Source of the DNA: Sphaerotilus uruguayifluvii
GTDB taxonomy: Bacteria; Pseudomonadota; Gammaproteobacteria; Burkholderiales; Burkholderiaceae_C
Length of the DNA stretch: 52,162 nucleotides
Assembly (NCBI RefSeq): GCF_013294065.1
Contig: NZ_JABSNM010000026.1
Location: 1 to 52,162, forward strand
Reading direction: 5' to 3'
A program made the translations under genes and the position numbers. Below, piece after piece: positions 42,916 through 52,072 of the stretch. Position 1 is the first letter of the stretch. Every line of letters starts with the position of its first letter. Under the pieces are notes generated by a model, which searched no databases, was not told the origin of the DNA, and was given only the letters and a program-made list of their open reading frames with translations.

Positions 42916-45900
42916 TCAGTGCGACTGCTGCGCCGGGGCCACCGCGGTCGCCGCGGTCAGCTCCGGACGCTGGCCCGCCGGGCAGTGCGCATCGCCGCCG
43001 GCGGTCAGCACCGGCTTCAGCAGCGGCACCATCGACTTCAGGATCTGCGTCGGCAGCGCGCTGGTGAACTTGTACTCGGCCGCCTCGGGCCCCAGCACGA
43101 AGGCGGTGAGCGTGCCGAAATGGCGCGGTCCGAGATAGAACACGAAGGTCGCGGTGCGGCTGGTGACCTTCGAGCCGGCCAGGCCGCCGCCGCGGGCATA
43201 GGTGTTGAGGCGGTTGTCGCCGGTGCCGGTCTTGCCGCCGATGACGAGAGGCTCCTGCCCCGGCGCGTCGAGCACGCCCTTCAGGCGCCGCGCGGTGCCC
43301 TCGCTGACCACCAGGCCCAGCGCCTTGCGCAGCGTCGTGGCGACCTCGGGCGCCATCGCCTGCTCGCCCTCGGCCGGCATGCGCCGCAGGCCCACCTCGT
43401 AGGGCGAGCCCGCCGCGAAGTGCAGGCGGTCGACCTGCACGGTCGGCAGCCGGCGGCCGTCGTTGACGATGATGCCCATCAGCTCGGCCAGCGCCGCCGG
43501 CCGGTCGCCGGAGCTGCCGATGGCCGTCGCGTAGGACGGCACCAGCGTCTCGAACGGGAAGCCGACCTTCTTCCACTGCGTGTGGATCTTCGCGAAGGCC
43601 TCGACCTCGAGCAGCTGCAGGATGCGGCTGTTCTGGCCCCGCCTGGCCTTGCTGCGCATCAGCCAGGCGTAGGACTGCTCGCGCTCGGTCGCGCCGGCGT
43701 CGAGCACCTTCTCCAGCGGCGCCTCCGGATGCTGGCGCAGATAGGCCGCGACCCACAGCTCCAGCGGATGCAGCCGCGCCAGGTAGCCGCGGTCGGCCAG
43801 CGAGTAGTTGCCCGGCGCATGGCGCTTGTAGAGCGTCTCGAGGTAATCGTCGGCCAGCGCCGCGCCTGGCAGGTGGCGGCGGACGTAGGCGGAGAAGTCG
43901 GCCTGCGAGCCCTCCGGCTCGACCGAGCGGTAGATCACCGCCAGCCGCGGCGCGGTGCGGTTGACGCTCTCGGCCAGCCGGTCGAGCACCTCGGCCGGCT
44001 CCTTGCCGTGGTGGCGCTGGTAGAACTTGCGCATGAACTGCCGCCCTTCCTTGTTGATGAAGAGCTTGAGCAGTTCCTGGCGGCGCGGGTTGTCGTCGTC
44101 GCCCTCGAGGATGTCGCTGGCATCGCTCGAGGCGTGGTACATGTGGTGGTAGACGATGTCGCGCATCAGCCGGATGAACGGCAGGTTCAGCGAGTCGCGC
44201 AGCGACTCGTACATCGTCGGCAGCCGGCCGTTGTCGGCCGAGTGGAAGTTGGCGAAGACATGCGCGCCGCCGCCGGTGAAGAAGCTCTCGCCGGGGCTGG
44301 CCGAGTAGCGGCGCTGCATCGCCGCGTCCAGCATCGCCTCGAGCGAATGGTCGCCCGGGGCCGACAGCCAGTCGATCGCCCAGCGCGTCAGCCGGTCCTT
44401 CGAGCCGACCTCGACCGCGGCGAGCTGCGCACGGCTCATGCCGGCGTGCTGGCGGTGCAGCCCGGCGACGATGTCGAGATAGGTCGCCAGCGTGCGCAGC
44501 TTGGCGGTCGAGCCCAGCTCGAGCTTGGCGCCGCCGTTGATGTCGAAGGGCTGGTCCATGTTGTCCGTCTGCACCCGGACCAGGTTGGCGCCCTCGCCGC
44601 GCTCGTAGAGCGTGAAGCTGTAGAGCAGCTTCGACGGGTCGCCCTTCTCGAGCAGCTGGAAGCCGATCAGCCCGGCCTCGCGCGCGGCGGCCGGATCGCG
44701 CAGCCGGTGCAGCAGCGCGGTGATCTCGCGCTGCAGCCGGCCGTCGAGCGGGCTCGACGCGCTCAGGTCGAAGCGGTCGAGCTCGTACAGGCGGGGCGTG
44801 CTCAGCAGCGACGACAGCTGCACCCGCAGCAGCGAGGCGGCGTTGTGCTCGCCGAAGTCCAGGTTCGGGATGGCGCCGGCATGGGCCGGGCGCACGTCCA
44901 GCGGCGCGGCCAGCGCCGCGTCGCGCAGGGCCGGCCCGATGACGCCCTCGGCGGCGAGCAGGCGCAGGTAGCTGGCGGTCATGCCCATCAGCTGCTCGTG
45001 GCCCGGCCCGAAGAAGTGCGCCGGGCGGCGCTGCGCGATCAGCAGGCTGAGCACGCGCCGCAGCGCCAGGCCGCGCTCGGCCAGGCCCTCGGCCTGATCG
45101 GAGGGCTGGACCAGCAGCCGGTTGCTGGCCGCGACGTCCGCGCCGTACCAGGCCTGCAGGCCGTCGTTGACGCCGTGCACCTCGCCCCAGCCGCGCTGCG
45201 CGCCCAGCGGCAGGCTGTTGAGGTAGTCGAGCAGGATGCGCCGGCGCGCCGCCACCGTGTTCTCGCCGTCGCGGTAGGCACGCACCGAGGCCGAGACCAT
45301 CTGCAGGTACTTGTCATGCGCCGAAGCGGTGCGCCCTTCGGGCGAATGGCGGAACTTCTCGGTCTGCGTCGCCAGCGTGCTGCCGCCGGCGGCGGCATGG
45401 TCGTCGTCGGCGAGCGCGACGACCTGGTCGACCACCGCCTTGCCCAGGCGCGTCCACTCGATGGCCGGGTTGTGCAGCGGCTCGGCGGTGTCGAGCACCT
45501 CGCGGTTCTCGATGAAGCCGAGCATGCGCGCCACCACCGGCGGCACCTCCTCCTCGGTCGCGTAGGTGTGCAGCGGAAAGCGCGAGCGGAACAGCGGCTC
45601 GCCGCGGCAGTCCAGCACCCGCAGGCCCGCCTGCACCCGCTCCGGATACGGCGGGAAGAAGCCGCGGTCCATGAACTCCTGCAGCGCCGGCGACTGCTGC
45701 GCCTGCGAGGTCACCGCGTAGCCGCGCGGCTGCAGCGACGCGAGGAACTCGGGAATGCGGGTGTAGCCCATGCGGATGTCGCTCGGGCCGGTCTTCGGAT
45801 AGCGGCTCGCGGTGGCCGGCCCAGGACGGGTCTCGTGGCGCAGCTTCGCCGACCATTCGGCGAAGAAGCGCGCCTGCAGCGTCGAGGTGCGCATCTCCCA

Positions 45901-46089
45901 CATCGCCACATGCGTCAGGCCGGCGAGCACCACCGCGGCGGTGCCCCAGCGCGCCAGGATGCCCGGCCAGCGCCTCGGCGCCGGCGCCGCCGCGGGGGCG
46001 GGCGCCGCGGCGGTGGCTCCCGCCTCGGGCGCCGGCGCCGGGCCGGCCTCGTTCGTGGAAGGATGGGAGTTGTCGTCGCCAGGATTCAT
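42916..46089 (-). CDS. Divergent, very large class A penicillin-binding protein (transglycosylase/transpeptidase)
   Basis: This 1057-residue bifunctional murein synthase is anchored by one helix (about 43-62) after an Ala/Pro-rich cytoplasmic head. The GT51 transglycosylase part has the catalytic Glu in FIENREV (about 195) and GGSTLATQTEK (about 235). The transpeptidase triad is STAK (about 525), SLN (about 631) and KTGTG (about 952). Ordinary class A enzymes are 700-850 residues; here about 320 residues separate SxN from KTG, far more than usual, so a large extra domain sits inside the transpeptidase. All key residues are kept, so it should be active. No outer membrane activator gene is nearby. 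Confidence 0.88.
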   Translation of the reverse strand: MNPGDDNSHPSTNEAGPAPAPEAGATAAAPAPAAAPAPRRWPGILARWGTAAVVLAGLTHVAMWEMRTSTLQARFFAEWSAKLRHETRPGPATASRYPKTGPSDIRMGYTRIPEFLASLQPRGYAVTSQAQQSPALQEFMDRGFFPPYPERVQAGLRVLDCRGEPLFRSRFPLHTYATEEEVPPVVARMLGFIENREVLDTAEPLHNPAIEWTRLGKAVVDQVVALADDDHAAAGGSTLATQTEKFRHSPEGRTASAHDKYLQMVSASVRAYRDGENTVAARRRILLDYLNSLPLGAQRGWGEVHGVNDGLQAWYGADVAASNRLLVQPSDQAEGLAERGLALRRVLSLLIAQRRPAHFFGPGHEQLMGMTASYLRLLAAEGVIGPALRDAALAAPLDVRPAHAGAIPNLDFGEHNAASLLRVQLSSLLSTPRLYELDRFDLSASSPLDGRLQREITALLHRLRDPAAAREAGLIGFQLLEKGDPSKLLYSFTLYERGEGANLVRVQTDNMDQPFDINGGAKLELGSTAKLRTLATYLDIVAGLHRQHAGMSRAQLAAVEVGSKDRLTRWAIDWLSAPGDHSLEAMLDAAMQRRYSASPGESFFTGGGAHVFANFHSADNGRLPTMYESLRDSLNLPFIRLMRDIVYHHMYHASSDASDILEGDDDNPRRQELLKLFINKEGRQFMRKFYQRHHGKEPAEVLDRLAESVNRTAPRLAVIYRSVEPEGSQADFSAYVRRHLPGAALADDYLETLYKRHAPGNYSLADRGYLARLHPLELWVAAYLRQHPEAPLEKVLDAGATEREQSYAWLMRSKARRGQNSRILQLLEVEAFAKIHTQWKKVGFPFETLVPSYATAIGSSGDRPAALAELMGIIVNDGRRLPTVQVDRLHFAAGSPYEVGLRRMPAEGEQAMAPEVATTLRKALGLVVSEGTARRLKGVLDAPGQEPLVIGGKTGTGDNRLNTYARGGGLAGSKVTSRTATFVFYLGPRHFGTLTAFVLGPEAAEYKFTSALPTQILKSMVPLLKPVLTAGGDAHCPAGQRPELTAATAVAPAQQSH

Positions 46090-46430
46090 GTCGGCCCGAC
46101 CTGTGCTTTCACAAAACTGTTACCGGGACAAGAGCCCCGCTCCGCGCAATCCGTGAACCAGGACACGCGAGTCGAGCTTAACTGAATACCCTTCGGGACC
46201 AGGGGCTGAAGAACCCCCCGAAAGACAGGCTTCAGCACAGGCAGACGCGCAATATCGCGCCTTCGGCCCGACAGGCGCCGCCACGGAGCGCCTTCGGTAC
46301 ACTCGCCGCTCTGTCGGCAGCGCCGAGCCGGCTGTGCCAGATTGATGCAAGTCGGCCGGCGCACCATCGCGACCCCGACGACTTCGCCTCAGGGCGAAGC
46401 GTCATCGACCCTCGAAAGCCCCAGCCCGCC
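46090..46430. other. 341-bp divergent promoter region between the penicillin-binding protein and fumarase
   Basis: There is no convincing gene; a 93-codon frame on the - strand shows no domain or ribosome-binding site worth calling. The region should contain the two promoters. A strong hairpin lies just before fumarase and is listed separately. Confidence 0.5.
46377..46403 (+). promoter_or_regulatory. Hairpin in the fumarase leader
   Basis: GACG-a-CTTCGCC pairs with GGCGAAG-CGTC across a TCAG(G)-type loop, giving 11 base pairs with one bulged A. It ends 27 nt before the fumarase ATG and leaves the start region free, so a role in mRNA stability or regulation is possible. No T-run follows. Confidence 0.35.
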
Positions 46431-47954
46431 ATGACCATCATCCGCCAGGACGACCTGATCGAATCGGTCGCCGCCGCACTCCAGTACATCAGCTACTACC
46501 ACCCGGCCGACTACATCGCCCATCTGGCGCGCGCCTACGAGCGCGAGGAAAGCCCGGCCGCCAAGGACGCGATCGCGCAGATCCTGACCAACTCGCGCAT
46601 GTGCGCCGAGGGCCGCCGCCCGATCTGCCAGGACACCGGCATCGTCAACGTGTTCCTGAAGATCGGCATGGACGTGAAGTGGCAGGGCTTCACCGGCTCG
46701 ATCCAGGACGCGATCGACGAAGGCGTGCGCCGCGGCTACAACAACCCCGACAACAAGCTGCGCGCCTCGGTGCTCTCCGACCCGATCTTCGAGCGCAAGA
46801 ACACCAAGGACAACACGCCGGCGGTGGTCTTCATGGAGGTCGTGCCGGGCGACAAGCTCGACATCACGGTCGCGGCCAAGGGCGGCGGCTCGGAGAACAA
46901 GTCCAAGGTCTACATGCTCAACCCCTCGGACAACATCGTCGACTGGGTGCTGAAGACCGTGCCGACGATGGGCGCGGGCTGGTGCCCGCCGGGCATGCTG
47001 GGCATCGGCGTCGGCGGCACCGCGGAGAAGGCCGCGCTGCTGGCCAAGGAAGCGCTGATGGACGACATCGACATGTACGAGCTGCTCGAGCGCGGCCCGC
47101 AGAACAAGCTCGAAGAGCTGCGCATCGAGCTGTACGAGAAGGTCAACGCGCTGGGCATCGGCGCTCAAGGCCTGGGCGGCCTGACGACCGTGCTGGACGT
47201 CAAGATCAAGACCTACCCGACGCACGCCGCCTCCAAGCCGATCGCGATGATCCCGAACTGCGCCGCCACCCGCCACGCGCACTTCGTGATGGACGGCTCG
47301 GGCCCGGTCTACATGGACCCGCCGAGCCTGGACCTGTGGCCGAACGTCAACTGGGCGCCGGACTACAACAAGAGCAAGCGCGTCGACCTGAACACGCTCA
47401 CGCCCGCCGAGGTCGCCAGCTGGAAGCCGGGCGACACGCTGCTGCTCAACGGCAAGATGCTCACCGGCCGCGACGCCGCGCACAAGCGCATCCAGGACAT
47501 GCTGGCCAAGGGCGAGGAGCTGCCGGTCGACTTCACCAACCGCGTCATCTACTACGTCGGCCCGGTCGATCCGGTGCGCGACGAGGTCGTCGGCCCGGCC
47601 GGCCCGACCACCGCCACCCGCATGGACAAGTTCACCCGCATGATGCTGGAGAAGACCGGCCTGATCGCGATGGTGGGCAAGGCCGAGCGCGGCCCGGTCG
47701 CCATCGAGGCCATCAAGGACGCCAAGAGCGCCTACCTGATGGCCGTCGGCGGCTCGGCCTACCTGGTGTCGAAGGCGATCAAGGCGGCCAAGGTCGTCGG
47801 CTTCGCCGACCTGGGCATGGAAGCGATCTACGAGTTCGACGTCGTCGACATGCCGGTGACGGTGGCGGTGGACGCCGGCGGCACCTCGGCCCACATCGAG
47901 GGGCCGAAGGTCTGGCAGGCCAGGATCGGCAAGATCCCGGTCGTCGAGGGCTGA
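46431..47954 (+). CDS. fumA: Class I (iron-sulfur) fumarate hydratase
   Basis: This enzyme hydrates fumarate to malate in the TCA cycle using an oxygen-sensitive 4Fe-4S cluster. It is a 507-residue single-chain form. Candidate cluster ligands are C66 in PICQDTG, the Cys in GWCPPGMLG and the Cys in IPNCAATRH. GGGSENKSK and the C-terminal VGPAGPTTATRMDKFT and VAVDAGGTSAHIEG are family motifs. The stop codon directly abuts the stop of the convergent ATPase gene (TGATCA), with no intergenic DNA. Confidence 0.96.
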   Translation: MTIIRQDDLIESVAAALQYISYYHPADYIAHLARAYEREESPAAKDAIAQILTNSRMCAEGRRPICQDTGIVNVFLKIGMDVKWQGFTGSIQDAIDEGVRRGYNNPDNKLRASVLSDPIFERKNTKDNTPAVVFMEVVPGDKLDITVAAKGGGSENKSKVYMLNPSDNIVDWVLKTVPTMGAGWCPPGMLGIGVGGTAEKAALLAKEALMDDIDMYELLERGPQNKLEELRIELYEKVNALGIGAQGLGGLTTVLDVKIKTYPTHAASKPIAMIPNCAATRHAHFVMDGSGPVYMDPPSLDLWPNVNWAPDYNKSKRVDLNTLTPAEVASWKPGDTLLLNGKMLTGRDAAHKRIQDMLAKGEELPVDFTNRVIYYVGPVDPVRDEVVGPAGPTTATRMDKFTRMMLEKTGLIAMVGKAERGPVAIEAIKDAKSAYLMAVGGSAYLVSKAIKAAKVVGFADLGMEAIYEFDVVDMPVTVAVDAGGTSAHIEGPKVWQARIGKIPVVEG

Positions 47955-50582
47955 TCAGCCGCCGGCTCGGCGGGGCCCGCGGGCGCGCCGGCGCACCCGG
48001 GCCTTGCGGAGCTCCTCGACCAGCATCACGCCGGCGGCCAGCCCGGTCAGCGCCGCCAGCGTGCCGGCCGGCAGCGGCACGGTGTGGAACATCGCCGCCA
48101 GCGGCGGCCACGCCAGCACCAGCGCCTGCAGCACCACGCTCAGGCCCAGTCCGGCCAGCAGCCAGCGGTTGCCCGCGGCGCCCGTCAGCCCGCTCAGCGC
48201 GCTGGCCTGCGCCGAGCGGCAGTTCAGCAGGTTGAACCACTGGCACAGCACCAGCAGCGTGAAGACCTCGGTGCGCAGCACCCCGGCCGGCACGCCCTGC
48301 GCCTGGCGCCAGGCCATCCAGCCGGTGCACAGGCAGACGGTCGCCAGCGCCATCAGCGCGATGCGCCCGATCGCCTCGCGGCCGACCAGCGCATCGTCGC
48401 GTGGTCGCGGCGGGCGCCGCATCAGCGCCGCCTCGGGCGGATCGAGCACCAGCGCCAGCGTCAGCGTCGCCTCGGTGACCAGGTTGATCCACAGGATCTG
48501 CACCGCGTCCAGCGGCATCGGCCAGCCCGCCAGCAGCGCCAGCAGCAGCAGCGCCACCTCGTCGAGCGAGGTCGCGAACAGGAACAGGATCACCTTCTTC
48601 AGGTTCGCGCTCACCGCCCGGCCCTGACGCACCGCCTCGACCAGCGTCGTGAAGCGGTCGTCGGTCAGCACCACCTTCGCGGCGCCCTTGGCGACCTCGG
48701 TGCCGGTGCGCCCCATGGCCACGCCGACATCGGCCTGCGCCAGCGCCGGCGCGTCGTTGACGCCGTCGCCGGTCATCGCGACCACCTCGCCGCCGGCCTG
48801 CAGCGCCTCGACGATCCGCAGCTTCTGCGCCGGCTGCACCCGCGCGAACACCGCCACCCGCGGCAGCGCCTCGCGCAGCCCCGCCGCGTCGAGCCGTTCC
48901 AGCGCCGCGCCGTCCATCACCTGGTCGCCGTCGCGGGCGATGTCGAGCCGGCGCGCGATCGCCAGCCCGGTCAGCGCGTGGTCGCCGGTGATCATCACCG
49001 TGCGGATGCCGGCGGCGCGGCAGGCGGCGACCGCGTCGCGCGCCTCCTCGCGCGGCGGATCGATCTGGCCGACCAGACCGAGCAGCCCCAGGTCCGCGGG
49101 CTCGGCCGGCAGGCCGGCGGCGGCCTCGTCGGGCGCCAGCCTGCGCTCGGCCACCGCCAGCACCCGCAGCGCCTGCGCGGCCATCGCCTCGGCCTGCGCG
49201 CGGGCGGCGTGCAGCGCCGGCCCCGGGCGGCAGCGCGCGAGCACCGCCTCCGGCGCGCCCTTGACGATCAGCCGCGCCCCCTCCCCGGGAGCCAGCGGCC
49301 GGTGCAGCGTCGCCATGCGCTGGACCTGCGCGTCGAAGGGCTGCTCGGCCAGACGCGGCCACTGCCGGCGCAGCGCCTGCGCCTCCAGGCCCTGCCGCGC
49401 CGCGGCGACGACCAGCGCCACCTCGGTCGGGTCGCCGCTGGCCGCCTCGGCATCGCTGCACAGCACCGCCGCCTCGAGCAGATCCCGGGGCGCGAGCGCC
49501 GCCCCGTCCGGCTGCGGCGCGCACCACAGCGCCTGCACCGTCATCTCGTTGCGGGTCAGCGTGCCGGTCTTGTCGGTGCAGATCACCGTGGTCGCGCCCA
49601 GCGTCTCGACCGCCGACAGCCGGCGGATGATCGCGCCCTGGGCCGCCATGCGCTGCATGCCCGCCGCCAGCGCCAGCGTGACCGCGACCGGCAGGCCCTC
49701 GGGCACCATCGACACCATCTGGCTGACCGCCACCATCAGCAGCTCGCCCGCCGGCAGGCCGCGCAGCAGCCCCAGCGCCAGCACCAGCAGGAACAGCCCC
49801 AGCGCCGCCCAGGCCAGCGCACGGCCGAAGCGCGCGATGCGCCGCTCCAGCGGCGTGGCCGGCTCGACCGCCGCGGCGGTCAGCCCGGCGATCCGGCCGA
49901 CCTCGGTGGCCGCGCCGGTGGCCACCACCACCGCGCGGGCCCGCCCCGCGCTCAGGTGCGTGCCCGAATGCAGCATCGACGCCCGCTCGGCAGGCGCCGC
50001 CTCGGCCGCCACCGCCAGCACCGACTTGGCCACCGGCACCGACTCGCCGGTCAGCGCCGCCTCGGCCGCCTGCAGCCGCACCGCCTCGAGCAGCCGCGCA
50101 TCGGCCCCGACCGCATCGCCGGCGGCCAGCAGCAGGATGTCGCCGGGCACCAGCGCCGCGGCCGCGACCGACTGCGCCCGGCCGTCGCGCAGCACGCTCG
50201 CCTGCAGCGCCGAGAGCCGGCGCAGCGCGGCCATCGAGCGCTCGGCGCGCCCCTCCTGCAGCTGGCCGATCAGCGCATTGACGACGATGACCAGCGCGAT
50301 GACGCCGGCGTCGCCGCGGTGGCCGAGCAGCAGCGCCAGCGCGGCCGCCGCGACCAGGATCAGCACCAGCGGACTGGCGAAGGGCCGCAGCCAGCGCCGC
50401 CAGGCCGGCGACGGCGCCGGCTGGGGCAGGCGGTTGTCGCCGTGGCGGGCGCGCCGGCGCGCGACCTCCGCCTCGTCCAGGCCACGGTCGGCATCCACCT
50501 GCAGCCGCCTCAGCACCTCGTCGGGCGGCAGCGCATGCCAGGCGGGCGGAGCATCGGCGGGATCAGGCAGCAACGGGGGCAT
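47955..50582 (-). CDS. P-type cation-transporting ATPase (P2-like)
   Basis: This 875-residue ATPase carries a cation-ATPase N-terminal domain (about 10-75), the actuator TGES loop, the M4 motif VPEGLPVAV, the phosphorylation site CTDKTGTLT (Asp near 336), KGAPE in the nucleotide domain, and MTGDGVNDAPAL before M5. Six C-terminal helices follow. PEGLP in M4 points to the Ca2+/Mn2+/Na+-type P2 group, but M6 reads ILWINLVTEATLT, with Glu where the SERCA-type calcium ligand Asp is expected, so the ion is uncertain. It follows a possible leader peptide and hairpin by 28-30 nt. Confidence 0.93.
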   Translation of the reverse strand: MPPLLPDPADAPPAWHALPPDEVLRRLQVDADRGLDEAEVARRRARHGDNRLPQPAPSPAWRRWLRPFASPLVLILVAAAALALLLGHRGDAGVIALVIVVNALIGQLQEGRAERSMAALRRLSALQASVLRDGRAQSVAAAALVPGDILLLAAGDAVGADARLLEAVRLQAAEAALTGESVPVAKSVLAVAAEAAPAERASMLHSGTHLSAGRARAVVVATGAATEVGRIAGLTAAAVEPATPLERRIARFGRALAWAALGLFLLVLALGLLRGLPAGELLMVAVSQMVSMVPEGLPVAVTLALAAGMQRMAAQGAIIRRLSAVETLGATTVICTDKTGTLTRNEMTVQALWCAPQPDGAALAPRDLLEAAVLCSDAEAASGDPTEVALVVAAARQGLEAQALRRQWPRLAEQPFDAQVQRMATLHRPLAPGEGARLIVKGAPEAVLARCRPGPALHAARAQAEAMAAQALRVLAVAERRLAPDEAAAGLPAEPADLGLLGLVGQIDPPREEARDAVAACRAAGIRTVMITGDHALTGLAIARRLDIARDGDQVMDGAALERLDAAGLREALPRVAVFARVQPAQKLRIVEALQAGGEVVAMTGDGVNDAPALAQADVGVAMGRTGTEVAKGAAKVVLTDDRFTTLVEAVRQGRAVSANLKKVILFLFATSLDEVALLLLALLAGWPMPLDAVQILWINLVTEATLTLALVLDPPEAALMRRPPRPRDDALVGREAIGRIALMALATVCLCTGWMAWRQAQGVPAGVLRTEVFTLLVLCQWFNLLNCRSAQASALSGLTGAAGNRWLLAGLGLSVVLQALVLAWPPLAAMFHTVPLPAGTLAALTGLAAGVMLVEELRKARVRRRARGPRRAGG

Positions 50583-50609
50583 CGGCGGTTCTCTCCGGCA
50601 GGGGCGGGT

Positions 50610-50631
50610 CGGTCAGCGACCCCGCTGACCG
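50610..50631 (-). promoter_or_regulatory. Perfect 9-bp hairpin in the P-type ATPase leader
   Basis: CGGTCAGCG (50610-50618) and CGCTGACCG (50623-50631) form a perfect stem with a 4-nt loop, starting 28 nt before the ATPase ATG. It covers the last codons and the stop of the Cys-rich mini-ORF, so a ribosome finishing that ORF would open it. No T-run follows. Confidence 0.5.
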
Positions 50632-50684
50632 CAGACAGCATCGGGGCAGCCGGCGCAGCCGGAATTGAGAAACATCAAGCACAT
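50613..50684 (-). CDS. Possible 23-residue Cys-rich leader peptide
   Basis: A short frame begins with ATG at 50684 and ends with TGA at 50613-50615, 30 nt before the P-type ATPase start on the same strand. The peptide starts MCLMFLNSG and continues CAGCPDAVCGQRGR. Cys10, Cys13 and Cys18 give a CxxC plus a further Cys, a metal-binding-like spacing in a very short peptide. The ribosome-binding site is weak and no homologue was recognised. It may be a regulatory upstream ORF or chance. Confidence 0.3.
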   Translation of the reverse strand: MCLMFLNSGCAGCPDAVCGQRGR

Positions 50685-50740
50685 GCTGCAGCCCACAAGC
50701 CCACAGCCCGCGGCCCTGCCGCCGCACGACGCAGCGGCGC

Positions 50741-52072
50741 TCAGGCCGGCAGCGCGGCGTCGGTCGCCGGCCGGATCGAAGCCGGCGCGCCCAGGCCGGC
50801 GCGGCACAGCCGCTCGAACTCCGCCGCCGGCATCGGTCGCCCGAACAGATAGCCCTGCAGCTCGTCGCAGCCGAGGCGCTGCAGCGCCTCGGCCTGCGCC
50901 GGCACCTCGATGCCCTCGGCGACCGTGTGCTTGCCCAGCGACTGCGCCAGCGTCAGGATCGCCCGGGTGATCGCCAGCGCCGAGGCGTCGCTGCCCAGGT
51001 CGCGCACGAAGGCGCGGTCGACCTTCATCACGTCGACCGGCAGGTCGCGCAGCGTCGCCATCGACGAGTAGCCGGTGCCGAAGTCGTCCAGCGCGACCAG
51101 CACGCCGCGCTGGCGCAGCTCGGTCAGCTGCGCGCTGGCCTGGCGTGCGTCGCCGACCAGCAGGCTCTCGGTCACCTCCAGCTCGAGCTGCTGCCACGGC
51201 ACGCCGTGGCGCACCAGCGCCGCCTCGACCTCCTCGACCAGCCGGCCCGACTGCAGCTGGCGCGGCGAGACGTTCACCGACACCCGCTGGATCGCCAGCC
51301 CGTCGCGGCGCCAGCGCGCCAGCTGCGCGCAGGTGCGATCGAGCACCCACAGGCCGATCGCCGCGATCAGGTCCGACTCCTCCGCCAGCGGGATGAACAC
51401 GCCCGGCGGCACCAGCCCGCGCACCGGATGCTGCCAGCGCACCAGCGCCTCGGCCGAGACGATGCGGCCGGCGTGGACGCCGACCCGCGGCTGGAAGTGC
51501 AGCACCAGCTCGTCGCGCGCCACCGCCTGGCGCAGGTCGGCCAGCAGCGCGCTGCGCTCGCTCAGCCGTGCGTCGAGCGGCGCCTCGAACATCACGTGGC
51601 GACCGCGGCCGCCCTCCTTGGCGATGTACATCGCCATGTCGGCATGGCGCAGCAGCGCGCTGCGGCTGCGGCCGTGCTCGGGCGCCAGCGCGATGCCGAC
51701 GCTGGCGCCGAGGAAATGCTCGCGCCCGCCGACCTGGAAGGGCACCGCCATGCGCCGGCACACCGCCGCCGCCACCTCGACGGCCTGCTCGGCCCCGGCC
51801 CCCGGCAGCACGATGACGAACTCGTCGCCGCCGGGCCGCGCCACCGGCGAGCGCACCGGCGCGCAGCCCTCGAGCCGGTCGGCCGCCTGGCGCAGCAGCT
51901 CGTCGCCGAGCCCGTGGCCGAGGCTGTCGTTGACCGACTTGAAGTTGTCGAGATCGATGAACAGCACCGCCAGCGCCGGCTCGGCGGCCTGGGCGCCGGA
52001 ATCGGCTTCGGCCACGCCGGCCGCGGGCTCGAGCCGCTCGTCGAGCAGCTGGTGCAGGCCGTTGCGACTGAG
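50741..52072 (-). pseudogene. GGDEF-EAL c-di-GMP enzyme, 5' end removed by an IS110-family element
   Basis: The visible reading frame encodes most of a GGDEF domain followed by a full EAL domain. GGDEF landmarks are RNGLHQLLDERLE, FIDLDNFKSVNDSLGHGLGD and PGGDEF. EAL landmarks are EALVRW, NVSPRQL, ELEVTES, DDFGTGYSS, KVDRAFV, EGIE and LQGYLFGRP, so phosphodiesterase residues are intact. Upstream, homology stops at about LLSRNG, where TGL(P/S)NR would normally continue into DxLTG and any sensor region. Beyond that point the DNA is insertion sequence. A GTG at 52015 could still start a 424-residue product that keeps the EAL domain, so residual phosphodiesterase activity is possible. It may equally be annotated as a partial CDS at 50741-52015. 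Confidence 0.75.

Noticed and set aside
42673-46185. Open frame of 1170 codons on the + strand
   Set aside because: Antisense to the whole penicillin-binding protein gene, whose catalytic motifs are all on the - strand.
46086-46367. 93-codon frame on the - strand upstream of the penicillin-binding protein
   Set aside because: Composition is unlike real proteins and no ribosome-binding site is seen; more likely promoter and leader DNA.
48084-50852. Open frame of 922 codons on the + strand
   Set aside because: Antisense to the P-type ATPase, whose DKTGTLT and GDGVNDAP motifs establish the - strand as coding.
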